Positions 51,009 through 58,151 of a DNA stretch of 64,000 nucleotides are shown piece by piece. The notes under the pieces were generated by a model that ran no database searches, was not told the DNA's origin, and saw nothing but the letters and a program-made list of their open reading frames with translations. The position numbers were made by a program, and so were the translations under genes. Within the stretch, counting starts at the first letter, position 1; each line of letters begins with the position of its first letter. The DNA is from Formosa sp030427735 (GTDB lineage Bacteria; Bacteroidota; Bacteroidia; Flavobacteriales; Flavobacteriaceae): positions 992,001 through 1,056,000 of the forward strand of contig NZ_CP195158.1 of NCBI RefSeq assembly GCF_051200825.1, read 5' to 3'.

Positions 51009-52241
51009 ATGCCGAATACTTTTAAAATAGCAGTTAGAAAATTTGAACCTTTCGAAACAACTATCCAAAAGTTATGGACGGCTTTTTGCGACGAAACAGG
51101 GTGTACTTTAAAACTAGAAGCGGTTGCTTTAGGTCTTAATCCGCTACACAATGCACTATTGGGCAAAGAACATGGCATGAGCAAAGGCGATTGGGATGTC
51201 GTGCATATAAACACCGATTGGATTGCAGAGGCTTACGACAATGCGATTTTAGAAGACCTAGCTCCGTGGATAGATGAAAATCCACCAGAAGATTATCCGC
51301 AAGGATGGTCCGATGCGCTTTTGGGTATGCAGACTTTCGGCGCGCAAATTTTAGGTTTACCATTTCATGATGGCCCAGAATGTTTGATATATAGAACAGA
51401 TCTCTTTGAAAATGAAGCAGAGCAGAACCGGTTTCAAAAACAATATAATAAAGCATTAAAACCTCCAGAAACTTGGGAAGAGTTTCATCAAATTGCTCAG
51501 TTTTTTCATAGTCCAGAACAAAATTTATATGGCAGCGCCTTTGCGTTATTTCCAGACGGACATAATTCTGTTTTCGATTTTAGTATTCAATTATGGGCGC
51601 ATGGTGGTGCTCTTTTAGATGATAATGGTAAGGTGTTTATAAATACGCCACAGGCAGTAGAAGCCTTAAATTTTTATCGGAATATTATGAATGATGAAAC
51701 GGCTGTTCACCCGCATTCTAAAACATTCGATTCCATCCAGGCAGGTATGGCTTTTGCTAAAGGGGAGGTCGCTATGATGGTAAATTGGTTTGGATTTGCT
51801 TCGATGAGTGAAGTGATTTCAGAATCTAAAGTAAAAGGAAAAGTAAACGTATCCAATATCCCTTCGGGGCCGAACGGGCAAGGCGTTTCGCTCTGTGTGT
51901 ATTGGTTGTATGCCATAGCTAAAGGCAGTTGCAATAAACAAATCGCATACGATTTTATAAGGTTTGCTACTTCTAAAAAAAATGACAAACTATTAACCTT
52001 AACAGGCGGTATAGGTTGTAGAAAATCAACTTGGAACGATGCAGAGGTGAATCGTATCGTGCCGTTTTATAAGACTCTAAATGGCTTGCACGAGCAGGTA
52101 GGTACTTTGCCTAGAAAAACCAATTGGAACGCCATAGCCCATGTTATAGACGATATGATGACAAAGTTAATAACTTCGGAAGTTTCAATTCCTGAATTAT
52201 TAGAAGCGGCTCAATTTCAAATTAATAAAATAGAACTGTAA
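51009..52241 (+). CDS. Solute-binding protein homologue without signal peptide (SBP2)
   Basis: A 410-residue protein of the maltose-binding-type solute-binding fold: FKIAVRKFEPFETTIQKLW, GDWDVVHINTDWIAEAYDN, ILEDLAPWIDEN, LPFHDGPECLIYRTDLF, WEEFHQIAQFF, FSIQLWAHGGALLDDNG, AFAKGEVAMMVNWFG and QIAYDFIRFATSKKND. It starts at the first strand and has no signal peptide; only three bases separate it from the CoA-transferase, so a missed leader is excluded. It differs much from SBP1, so the two are not a recent duplication. The following Gfo/Idh gene begins one base after its stop. Confidence 0.85.
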   Translation: MPNTFKIAVRKFEPFETTIQKLWTAFCDETGCTLKLEAVALGLNPLHNALLGKEHGMSKGDWDVVHINTDWIAEAYDNAILEDLAPWIDENPPEDYPQGWSDALLGMQTFGAQILGLPFHDGPECLIYRTDLFENEAEQNRFQKQYNKALKPPETWEEFHQIAQFFHSPEQNLYGSAFALFPDGHNSVFDFSIQLWAHGGALLDDNGKVFINTPQAVEALNFYRNIMNDETAVHPHSKTFDSIQAGMAFAKGEVAMMVNWFGFASMSEVISESKVKGKVNVSNIPSGPNGQGVSLCVYWLYAIAKGSCNKQIAYDFIRFATSKKNDKLLTLTGGIGCRKSTWNDAEVNRIVPFYKTLNGLHEQVGTLPRKTNWNAIAHVIDDMMTKLITSEVSIPELLEAAQFQINKIEL

Positions 52242-52242
52242 T

Positions 52243-53292
52243 ATGACTATTTCTTACGAGCAAGAATGGCCTAAAAAAAAGTTGCCTATAGTAATTATTG
52301 GAGCAGGCGGCATTGTAAAAGATGCCCATTTACCAGCTTATAAAAAGGCTGGATTTAAAGTTTTAGCCATTTACGATTTACACGTGAATCAGGCGAAACA
52401 ATTAGCTAGCACTTTCGATATCGAAAATGTATGCGAAACATTACCAGAATTAATTGCTACAGCCCAAGGCACTAAACAGGTTGTTTACGATTTGGCTGTG
52501 CCGGCAGCGCAGATAATTAAAATATTACCAAATCTTCCAGATGGTAGTGCCGTTTTAATCCAGAAGCCCATGGGCGAGACTCTAGAAGCCGCACAGGAGA
52601 TTTTAGAAATCTGTAACGCAAAACAGTTAAAGGCTTCGGTGAATTTTCAGTTGCGTTTTGCGCCTTTTGTAAATGCTGCACGCTCTATAATTCAGTCAGG
52701 TGCAATTGGCGAATTGTACGACTTAAAAGTAAAGGTATGTACTTACACGCCGTGGCATTTATGGGATTTTCTATTACAAACACCACGGGTAGAAATTTTG
52801 TACCACAGTATTCATTATATCGATTTGGTACGTTCTTTTTTAGGTGAACCAAAACGGGTAATGGCCAAGACCGTAAAGCACCCAAATGCGAAAGTAGCAT
52901 CTACAAGAAGTAATATGTTGTTCGATTATGGTAACGAAATTAGCGCAACAATTAATACCAATCACGATCATAATTTTGGACGAGAACATCAAAAAAGTTT
53001 TATAAAATGGGAAGGAACAAAAGGTGTTATTGTAGCGACTATGGGCTTGCTTTTAGATTATCCACATGGCGAACCAGATGCTTTTGAATATTGTGTGATT
53101 AATGAAGACGGACAAGCAAAATGGCAAACAGTTGCCATTGAAGGGTCTTGGTTTCCAGATGCATTTATGGGCTCAATGGCTAGTCTAATGCGCTATGTAG
53201 AAGATTCCGAAAATCAATTACCAACAGCAGTAACCGATGCCTTAAAAACCATGGAGTTGGTTGAGGCGGCTTACAAATCGAGTACATTTTAA
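52243..53292 (+). CDS. Gfo/Idh/MocA family oxidoreductase
   Basis: An NAD(P)-dependent sugar or inositol dehydrogenase-like enzyme of 349 residues. The Rossmann fingerprint is VIIGAGGIVKDAHLPAYKKAGF; VLIQKPMGETLEAAQ takes the place of the usual EKP motif (Q for E); the C-terminal half has LYHSIHYIDLVRSFLG, where His is part of the usual HxxD catalytic pattern. Members oxidise or reduce hydroxyls of sugars, inositols or sugar nucleotides. It is the sixth gene of the operon, one base after SBP2. Confidence 0.88.
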   Translation: MTISYEQEWPKKKLPIVIIGAGGIVKDAHLPAYKKAGFKVLAIYDLHVNQAKQLASTFDIENVCETLPELIATAQGTKQVVYDLAVPAAQIIKILPNLPDGSAVLIQKPMGETLEAAQEILEICNAKQLKASVNFQLRFAPFVNAARSIIQSGAIGELYDLKVKVCTYTPWHLWDFLLQTPRVEILYHSIHYIDLVRSFLGEPKRVMAKTVKHPNAKVASTRSNMLFDYGNEISATINTNHDHNFGREHQKSFIKWEGTKGVIVATMGLLLDYPHGEPDAFEYCVINEDGQAKWQTVAIEGSWFPDAFMGSMASLMRYVEDSENQLPTAVTDALKTMELVEAAYKSSTF

Positions 53293-53325
53293 CAATTAAA
53301 ATAACAATAAAAGATAAAGAGTAAC

Positions 53326-53778
53326 ATGATATTTAAATCGCAATTTTTTGAAGATTATACTATAGGAGATACCCGAAAAACTTTGGGAAGAACCATTACA
53401 GAAACCGATATTGTAATGCATGCTGGGCAAACTGGCGATTTTTTTCCTCACCATTTAGATGCCGAGTGGTGCAAAACTCAACCTTTTAAACAGCGTATAG
53501 CCCATGGCACGCTTACGTTTAGTGTTGCTATAGGAATGACGGCAACAGAAATTAATCCTGAAGCATTTTCCAAAGGTTACGATCGTTTAAGGTTTATTAA
53601 ACCAGTGTTTATAGGCGATACCATTAGGGTAGAGGTAACTATTATCGAAAAGAAAGACGATAAAAGACCGCAATTTGGTCAGGTGGTAGAACATGTAGAT
53701 GTTTTTAATCAAAATAACGAGTTGGTTATGGTCTGCGATCATTTGTTATTGGCAAATAGAAAATCGGCACACAACTAA
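53326..53778 (+). CDS. MaoC family (R)-specific enoyl-CoA hydratase-like protein
   Basis: A single hot-dog domain of 150 residues. The hydratase-2 motif is present as AGQTGDFFPHHLDAEWCK, with Asp38 and His43 at the five-residue spacing of PhaJ, followed by IAHGTLTFSVAIGM. Members add water to, or remove it from, acyl-CoA double bonds. Because two CoA-transferases precede it, it probably acts on the CoA ester they make, for example dehydration of a hydroxyacyl-CoA. It is the last gene of the operon, 33 bases after the Gfo/Idh gene and before a terminator. Confidence 0.88.
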   Translation: MIFKSQFFEDYTIGDTRKTLGRTITETDIVMHAGQTGDFFPHHLDAEWCKTQPFKQRIAHGTLTFSVAIGMTATEINPEAFSKGYDRLRFIKPVFIGDTIRVEVTIIEKKDDKRPQFGQVVEHVDVFNQNNELVMVCDHLLLANRKSAHN

Positions 53779-53834
53779 TCTGATGTAGTTTTTTGAACAG
53801 TTTTTTGTCGCAATTCACCCTATGTTTTTAACAG

Positions 53835-53873
53835 AAAAAAGACTTGCTTTTTAATACATAGCAAGTCTTTTTT
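53835..53873 (+). terminator. Intrinsic terminator of the CoA-transferase operon
   Basis: AAAAAAGACTTGCT, an 11-base loop and AGCAAGTCTTTTTT form a long stem with A/T flanks, about 56 bases after the MaoC stop. It closes the operon that begins with the RhaT gene. Confidence 0.88.
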
Positions 53874-54047
53874 AGTTCATTAGTATGTGTTTTTTTAGGA
53901 ACAAATCCTATCAATTTACAAGACTTTTGTTTTGTTAAGTATTTGATTTTAAGTGTTTTCAGTGCATTTATATGTCAGCCTTAATTTAAAGATGTTAATT
54001 TTTATAAAAAAAATGAATTATTGAATCGTAAACTCAATTTGTAACCT

Positions 54048-54055
54048 TAATTTTG
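54048..54055 (+). promoter_or_regulatory. -7 promoter element of the class V aminotransferase-like gene
   Basis: TAATTTTG matches TAnnTTTG, 27-34 bases before the ATG at 54082. A TTG at 54021 lies 24 bases upstream, slightly more than the usual spacing. Confidence 0.5.
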
Positions 54056-54081
54056 GGCTAATTTAATGTAAAAATAGAGTA

Positions 54082-55590
54082 ATGAGTGAAAGCATTTATG
54101 AGACCAAAACAGTAAATTCTACAAGCAATTTAGAAAGCTATTTTCAAGAATTTGCAAAAGGTGTAATAGGGCGTCATCATAAGTTTAAAAGTGTATATGG
54201 CGAACAAGAATTATTGTATGCCGATTGGGTAGCTAGCGGACGTTTGTACCAGCCGATAGAAGATATAATGCAAAACGAGATTGGACCTATGGTTGCCAAT
54301 ACGCATTCGTTTTCTAGCGAAACAGGTAAAGCTTCAACATACGCTTACAGACATGCCAGAAACATTATAAAAGAACATGTTAATGCCAATGAAGACGATG
54401 TTTTAATTACTGCCAATACTGGAATGACAGGTGTTCTGGCTCATTTTATGCGTATTATAGGATTTCGTTTTCCAGATGCAAAATTAAAAAAGCAAAGTCT
54501 TCCAGAGGCCGAGCGTCCAGTGGTGTTTATTTCTCATATGGAGCATCATTCCAATCATGTGCCCTGGATGGAAACCATTGCCGATGTGGTTATTTTAGAA
54601 TGTAACGACCAACAACTTATCTGCCCGAACAAACTGGAAGAAGCCATTCAGAAATATAAAAACAGAACGGTTAAAATAGGTTCGTTTACTGCCTGTTCTA
54701 ACGTTACGGGAATCATATCACCTTATCAAGAATTAGCTAAAATTATGCATCAGCATGGTGGCTATTGTTTTATAGATTTCGCAGCTTCTGCACCATATGT
54801 AGATATAGATATGCATCCTGAAGATCCAGAAGCACGTTTAGATGCCGTATTTTTTTCACCTCATAAATTTTTAGGTGGTCCTGGAACTTGTGGCGTATTA
54901 GTTTTTAATAAACAGTTATACAAGGCTTCGTGTCCAGATGTGCCAGGTGGCGGAAACGTACAATGGACCAACCCTTGGGGAGAATATGCTTATTTTAAAG
55001 ATATTGAAGTAAAAGAAGATGGTGGTACGCCTGGATTTTTACAGGTGATGCGTACAGCTTTAGCTATGCGCTTAAAAGATAAAATGAACACCCAAAAGAT
55101 TGCCGATCGCGAAGAAGAGCTTTTAAGTTTGTGTTTTAGCGAACTTAAAAAAATACCTAACCTGTTTATTTTAGGGAGTACAGAAGTAAAGCGCATTGGT
55201 TGCGTGTCTTTCGGAATTAAAAATGTGCACTACAATTTAATAGTTAGATTACTAAATGATAGATTTGGTATTCAAGTGCGCGGCGGGTGGTCTTGTGCAA
55301 GTACGTATGGACATTATCTGTTTGCTTACGATAAAGAAACCTCACAGGATTTAGTACACAATTTAAACGAAAAGAATTTAACCGAAAAACCAGGTTGGGT
55401 GCGTTTATCATTACACCCGATTACTACCAATAGCGAGTTGTTGTTTATTTGCGATGCCATAAAGCAAGTTGCCGAACATTACGAAACTTGGGGTAAAGAT
55501 TATGTTTATAATAAGGCTAATAACGAATTTGAACATAAAGCTAAAGACACCGAAATTATAAATAAAGTTAAAGACTGGTTTATATTATAA
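54082..55590 (+). CDS. Class V aminotransferase-fold PLP enzyme, cysteine-desulfurase-like
   Basis: A PLP enzyme of 502 residues of the NifS/SufS/Csd fold. Landmarks are YADWVASGRLYQPIE, a cofactor site with Asp232 (FIDFAASAPY) and the Schiff-base Lys262 (FFSPHKFLGGPGTCG), and GGWSCAST with Cys405 at about the place of the desulfurase Cys. The protein is 80-100 residues longer than SufS, with an inserted segment (about 135-175) and a C-terminal extension. No SufU/SufE, IscU or thiouridine gene is beside it. It may be a desulfurase, a selenocysteine lyase or an epimerase-like enzyme. It has its own promoter and terminator. Confidence 0.8.
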   Translation: MSESIYETKTVNSTSNLESYFQEFAKGVIGRHHKFKSVYGEQELLYADWVASGRLYQPIEDIMQNEIGPMVANTHSFSSETGKASTYAYRHARNIIKEHVNANEDDVLITANTGMTGVLAHFMRIIGFRFPDAKLKKQSLPEAERPVVFISHMEHHSNHVPWMETIADVVILECNDQQLICPNKLEEAIQKYKNRTVKIGSFTACSNVTGIISPYQELAKIMHQHGGYCFIDFAASAPYVDIDMHPEDPEARLDAVFFSPHKFLGGPGTCGVLVFNKQLYKASCPDVPGGGNVQWTNPWGEYAYFKDIEVKEDGGTPGFLQVMRTALAMRLKDKMNTQKIADREEELLSLCFSELKKIPNLFILGSTEVKRIGCVSFGIKNVHYNLIVRLLNDRFGIQVRGGWSCASTYGHYLFAYDKETSQDLVHNLNEKNLTEKPGWVRLSLHPITTNSELLFICDAIKQVAEHYETWGKDYVYNKANNEFEHKAKDTEIINKVKDWFIL

Positions 55591-55615
55591 GGTTTACTTA
55601 AAAAATAGTATTTTT

Positions 55616-55646
55616 AAAAAGCAGGATATACATCCTGTTTTTTTTT
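55616..55646 (+). terminator. Intrinsic terminator after the class V aminotransferase-like gene
   Basis: AAAAAGCAGGAT-ATAC-ATCCTGTTTTT with a run of nine T forms a clear hairpin and U-tract, ending just before the PfkB ATG at 55655. The PfkB gene therefore needs its own start signal or readthrough. Confidence 0.83.
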
Positions 55647-55654
55647 GATTCATA

Positions 55655-56548
55655 ATGAAAAAACAATTACAGATCGTTTGTTTTGGAGAGGTGCTTTTTG
55701 ATGTATTTCCAAGCCACGAAAAAATTGGAGGAGCTCCACTAAACGTAGCGCTGAGGTTACAATCATTTAATAATACCGTTTATATGATTAGCGGCATTGG
55801 TACAGATGAAAAAGGCGCTGATGCATTGGAGTACATGACTACTCGTGGTCTTGATACCTCCCTTATCCAGCAGCAGGACAATTATAAAACAGGGCTGGTA
55901 CATGTGTCTTTAGATGTAGATGGTGTCGCTTCTTACGATATAGCATCACCGTGTGCCTGGGATTTTATAGCGTTTCATCCCGAACAATTAGATGTAGTAA
56001 ATACAGCAGATGCCTTTGTTTATGGTAGCCTAATAGCACGGCACGAGGTATCTAAACACACCTTATTTCAAATTTTAAAAACCACAGCGTTTAAAGTTTT
56101 CGATGTTAATTTAAGGCAGCCATTTATTACTAAATCTGTACTTGTCTCATTGATGCAAGCTGCCGATTTTATTAAGTTAAACAATGAAGAACTTTATGTT
56201 ATTAGCGATCTTTTAGAGTCTAAGTATAAAGGAGTAGAGCAAAACATACAATGGCTCGCGAAACTTACGCAAACAAAACACATTTGTGTAACCAAAGGCA
56301 AGTTTGGTGCTGTTTTGTGGTATAATAATGCATTTTATTATAACAGTGGTTTTCGAGCTCAGGTTAACGATACAGTGGGGGCGGGCGATTCTTTCTTAGC
56401 GACTTTAATTCATAAATTATTAGTTGGCGAACATCCGCAGCAGGCCATTAATTACGCTTGTGCAGTTGGGGCTATGGTGGCAGAAAAAGCGGGAGCGAAC
56501 CCAGAGCTTTCTGAAAAACAAATTGAAAATTATATTAATCCCTTGTAA
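55655..56548 (+). CDS. PfkB family carbohydrate kinase (fructokinase-like)
   Basis: A ribokinase-fold sugar kinase of 297 residues. The N-terminal GGAPLNVALRLQSF glycine motif and the C-terminal VNDTVGAGDSFLATLIHKLL (catalytic Asp in GAGD) are intact. The start CFGEVLFDVFPSHEKIGGAP is typical of fructokinases, but 2-keto-3-deoxygluconate kinases look alike. The Gfo/Idh gene follows two bases after the stop, so the pair is an operon for metabolism of a sugar. Its ATG lies only about 8 bases after the terminator of the gene before it. Confidence 0.88.
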   Translation: MKKQLQIVCFGEVLFDVFPSHEKIGGAPLNVALRLQSFNNTVYMISGIGTDEKGADALEYMTTRGLDTSLIQQQDNYKTGLVHVSLDVDGVASYDIASPCAWDFIAFHPEQLDVVNTADAFVYGSLIARHEVSKHTLFQILKTTAFKVFDVNLRQPFITKSVLVSLMQAADFIKLNNEELYVISDLLESKYKGVEQNIQWLAKLTQTKHICVTKGKFGAVLWYNNAFYYNSGFRAQVNDTVGAGDSFLATLIHKLLVGEHPQQAINYACAVGAMVAEKAGANPELSEKQIENYINPL

Positions 56549-56550
56549 AA

Positions 56551-57531
56551 ATGGCATCAAAAATAGTCTGGGGAATAATAGGTTGTGGCGATGTAGCCGA
56601 AGTAAAAAGTGGACCTGCTTTTTCGCTAATACCAAACTCTAAATTGAAGGCGGTTATGCGCAGAAATTTAGATAAAGCCAAAGATTTTGCGCTAAGGCAT
56701 AACGTTCCTTATTATTACAATACGGTACAGCCTATTTTAAACGACCCCGAAATTAATGCGGTATATATTGCAACGCCTCCGGCCTCTCATTTAGATTATG
56801 CATTACAGGCTATTAAGGCAGGAAAACACGTGTATTTAGAAAAGCCCATGACCTTAAATACAGCGCAGTCCCAACAACTTTGCAATGCGGTTAAAGTTAG
56901 TGGAACAAAGTTAACTGTGGCACATTACAGACGCAAACTACCAGCATTTTTAAAAGTTAAGGAATTGCTTGACGGTAAATGCATAGGTGATGTTTTGTTT
57001 GCAGATATTCAGGTGTTACAACCGCCTAAATCGCATCTTGTAGCGCAGTCGGAATTACCCTGGCGGTTTAATGCGGCTATTGCTGGTGGTGGTTTGTTTC
57101 ACGATTTGGCACCGCATCAATTAGATTTAATGTATTTGTTTTTTGGCGAATATAATCGTGCTTATGGGGTGTCCGATACTCAAAATAAGGCGTCCAAAGT
57201 AGACGATCTTGTTAACGGTATAATTCAATTTGAAAATGGGGTGCAATGTCGTGGAATTTGGTCTTTTAATTGTGCCGATGTATCGAAAACCGATCGCTGT
57301 GTGATTTATGGTACAGAGGGGCAAATCGAGTTTTCGTTTTTTGGGAACTATGTACATTTAAAAACCGCAGGACAGGCGCATCAGTTTACATTTTCTAATC
57401 CCAAGCATGTGCAACATCCCATGATAGCGGCTGTTGTAGATTATTTTAGCGGAAAACAAGATGTCAATCCTTGTGCTGCCGATGAAGCTTTAATAGTTTC
57501 GGAACTGATGGATACTTTTTGTGTTAATTAA
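56551..57531 (+). CDS. Gfo/Idh/MocA family oxidoreductase
   Basis: An NAD(P)-binding sugar dehydrogenase-like enzyme of 326 residues: WGIIGCGDVAEVKSGPAFSLIPNSK is the Rossmann fingerprint, VYLEKPMTLNTAQ the cofactor-lysine EKP motif, and FHDLAPHQLDLMYLFFGEY provides the catalytic HxxxD. It differs from the first Gfo/Idh (52.2 kb) and is not a local duplicate. The PfkB kinase gene is coupled upstream. Together they may feed a sugar into central metabolism. The gene-less repeat at 57.65 kb follows it. Confidence 0.88.
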   Translation: MASKIVWGIIGCGDVAEVKSGPAFSLIPNSKLKAVMRRNLDKAKDFALRHNVPYYYNTVQPILNDPEINAVYIATPPASHLDYALQAIKAGKHVYLEKPMTLNTAQSQQLCNAVKVSGTKLTVAHYRRKLPAFLKVKELLDGKCIGDVLFADIQVLQPPKSHLVAQSELPWRFNAAIAGGGLFHDLAPHQLDLMYLFFGEYNRAYGVSDTQNKASKVDDLVNGIIQFENGVQCRGIWSFNCADVSKTDRCVIYGTEGQIEFSFFGNYVHLKTAGQAHQFTFSNPKHVQHPMIAAVVDYFSGKQDVNPCAADEALIVSELMDTFCVN

Positions 57532-57622
57532 ATTGTAGTTGTATTTAAGATTTATTGGTCTCAGTCGTTAGTTAAAACTATGCACTTTTAGTGCAAGACT
57601 TCAGTTTCTATAAATTTTTTCC

Positions 57623-57681
57623 GCCACGAATGCACGAATATTTGACACAGTTTTTATAAAGAATATTAGTGTATTTGTGGC
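57623..57681. repeat. Solo inverted repeat related to the GxxExxY cassette ends
   Basis: GCCACGAATGCACGAAT (57623-57639) and ATTAGTGTATTTGTGGC (57665-57681) are inverted copies of the CACRAAT-heptamer repeat that flanks the GxxExxY gene at 33.4-33.8 kb. Here only 25 bases lie between them, so no gene is present. The whole is a 59-base hairpin-forming element in the spacer between the convergent Gfo/Idh and DUF779 genes. Confidence 0.72.
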
Positions 57682-57722
57682 TAAAATAAATACAAATAAT
57701 CGGACTTTCAGTCTATAGTGGT

Positions 57723-58079
57723 TTAGTTTGGATTTAATAGCGCATTTTCTTCGTTAGTGAGTAAACGGGAATGAATTATAAACCGAAGTCCCAAAGGAAT
57801 TTCTAGTGAAAAACTAGCACCACGACCTTCGGTAATATCGACAGTTAAATGTGTGTGTTTCCAATACTCGAACTGATCTTTGTTCATATAAAAAGGAACG
57901 CCTTCCAAAGTGCCCATAAAAATATCGCTCTCGTCTAGGTACATGTCATCTTTTTCAAAAATCATTGGGGACGAACCATCGCAACAGCCACCACTTTGGT
58001 GAAAAATTAAATCGCCATGTTTAGCCTGTAGTTGTTTAACTATAGTTGCTGCTTTATCTGTAATTGCTATGCGTTCCAT
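57723..58079 (-). CDS. DUF779 protein, aldehyde dehydrogenase partner
   Basis: A 118-residue protein of DUF779, often encoded beside acetaldehyde or aldehyde dehydrogenases. It begins MERIAITDKAATIVKQLQAKHGDLIFHQSGGCCDGSSPMIF; the SGGCCDGSSP Cys pair and PFYMNKDQFEYWKHTHLTVDI are the conserved parts. Its biochemical role is unknown. It lies downstream of the aldehyde dehydrogenase on the same strand, separated by 72 bases that contain a hairpin terminator or attenuator, so it is made in lower or regulated amount. Confidence 0.87.
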   Translation of the reverse strand: MERIAITDKAATIVKQLQAKHGDLIFHQSGGCCDGSSPMIFEKDDMYLDESDIFMGTLEGVPFYMNKDQFEYWKHTHLTVDITEGRGASFSLEIPLGLRFIIHSRLLTNEENALLNPN

Positions 58080-58094
58080 ATATTTTTTTGAAAT

Positions 58095-58130
58095 TTAAAA
58101 GGTTGAATTACGGTGCGTGTAATCCAACCT
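58095..58130 (-). terminator. Hairpin between aldehyde dehydrogenase and DUF779 gene (terminator or attenuator)
   Basis: On the minus strand AGGTTGGATTAC, a seven-base loop and GTAATTCAACCT (one mismatch) form a 12-bp stem followed by TTTTAAATTT. It lies 22 bases after the aldehyde dehydrogenase stop and ends about 16 bases before the DUF779 ATG. Confidence 0.7.
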
Positions 58131-58151
58131 ATAATATTACTAACCAAACCA

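Larger units (their letters stand above)
53779..54081. other. Spacer with terminator and promoter only
   Basis: These 303 bases hold the operon terminator (53835-53873) and a TAATTTTG promoter box (54048-54055). I see no gene or repeat in the rest, which is AT-rich. Confidence 0.6.
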
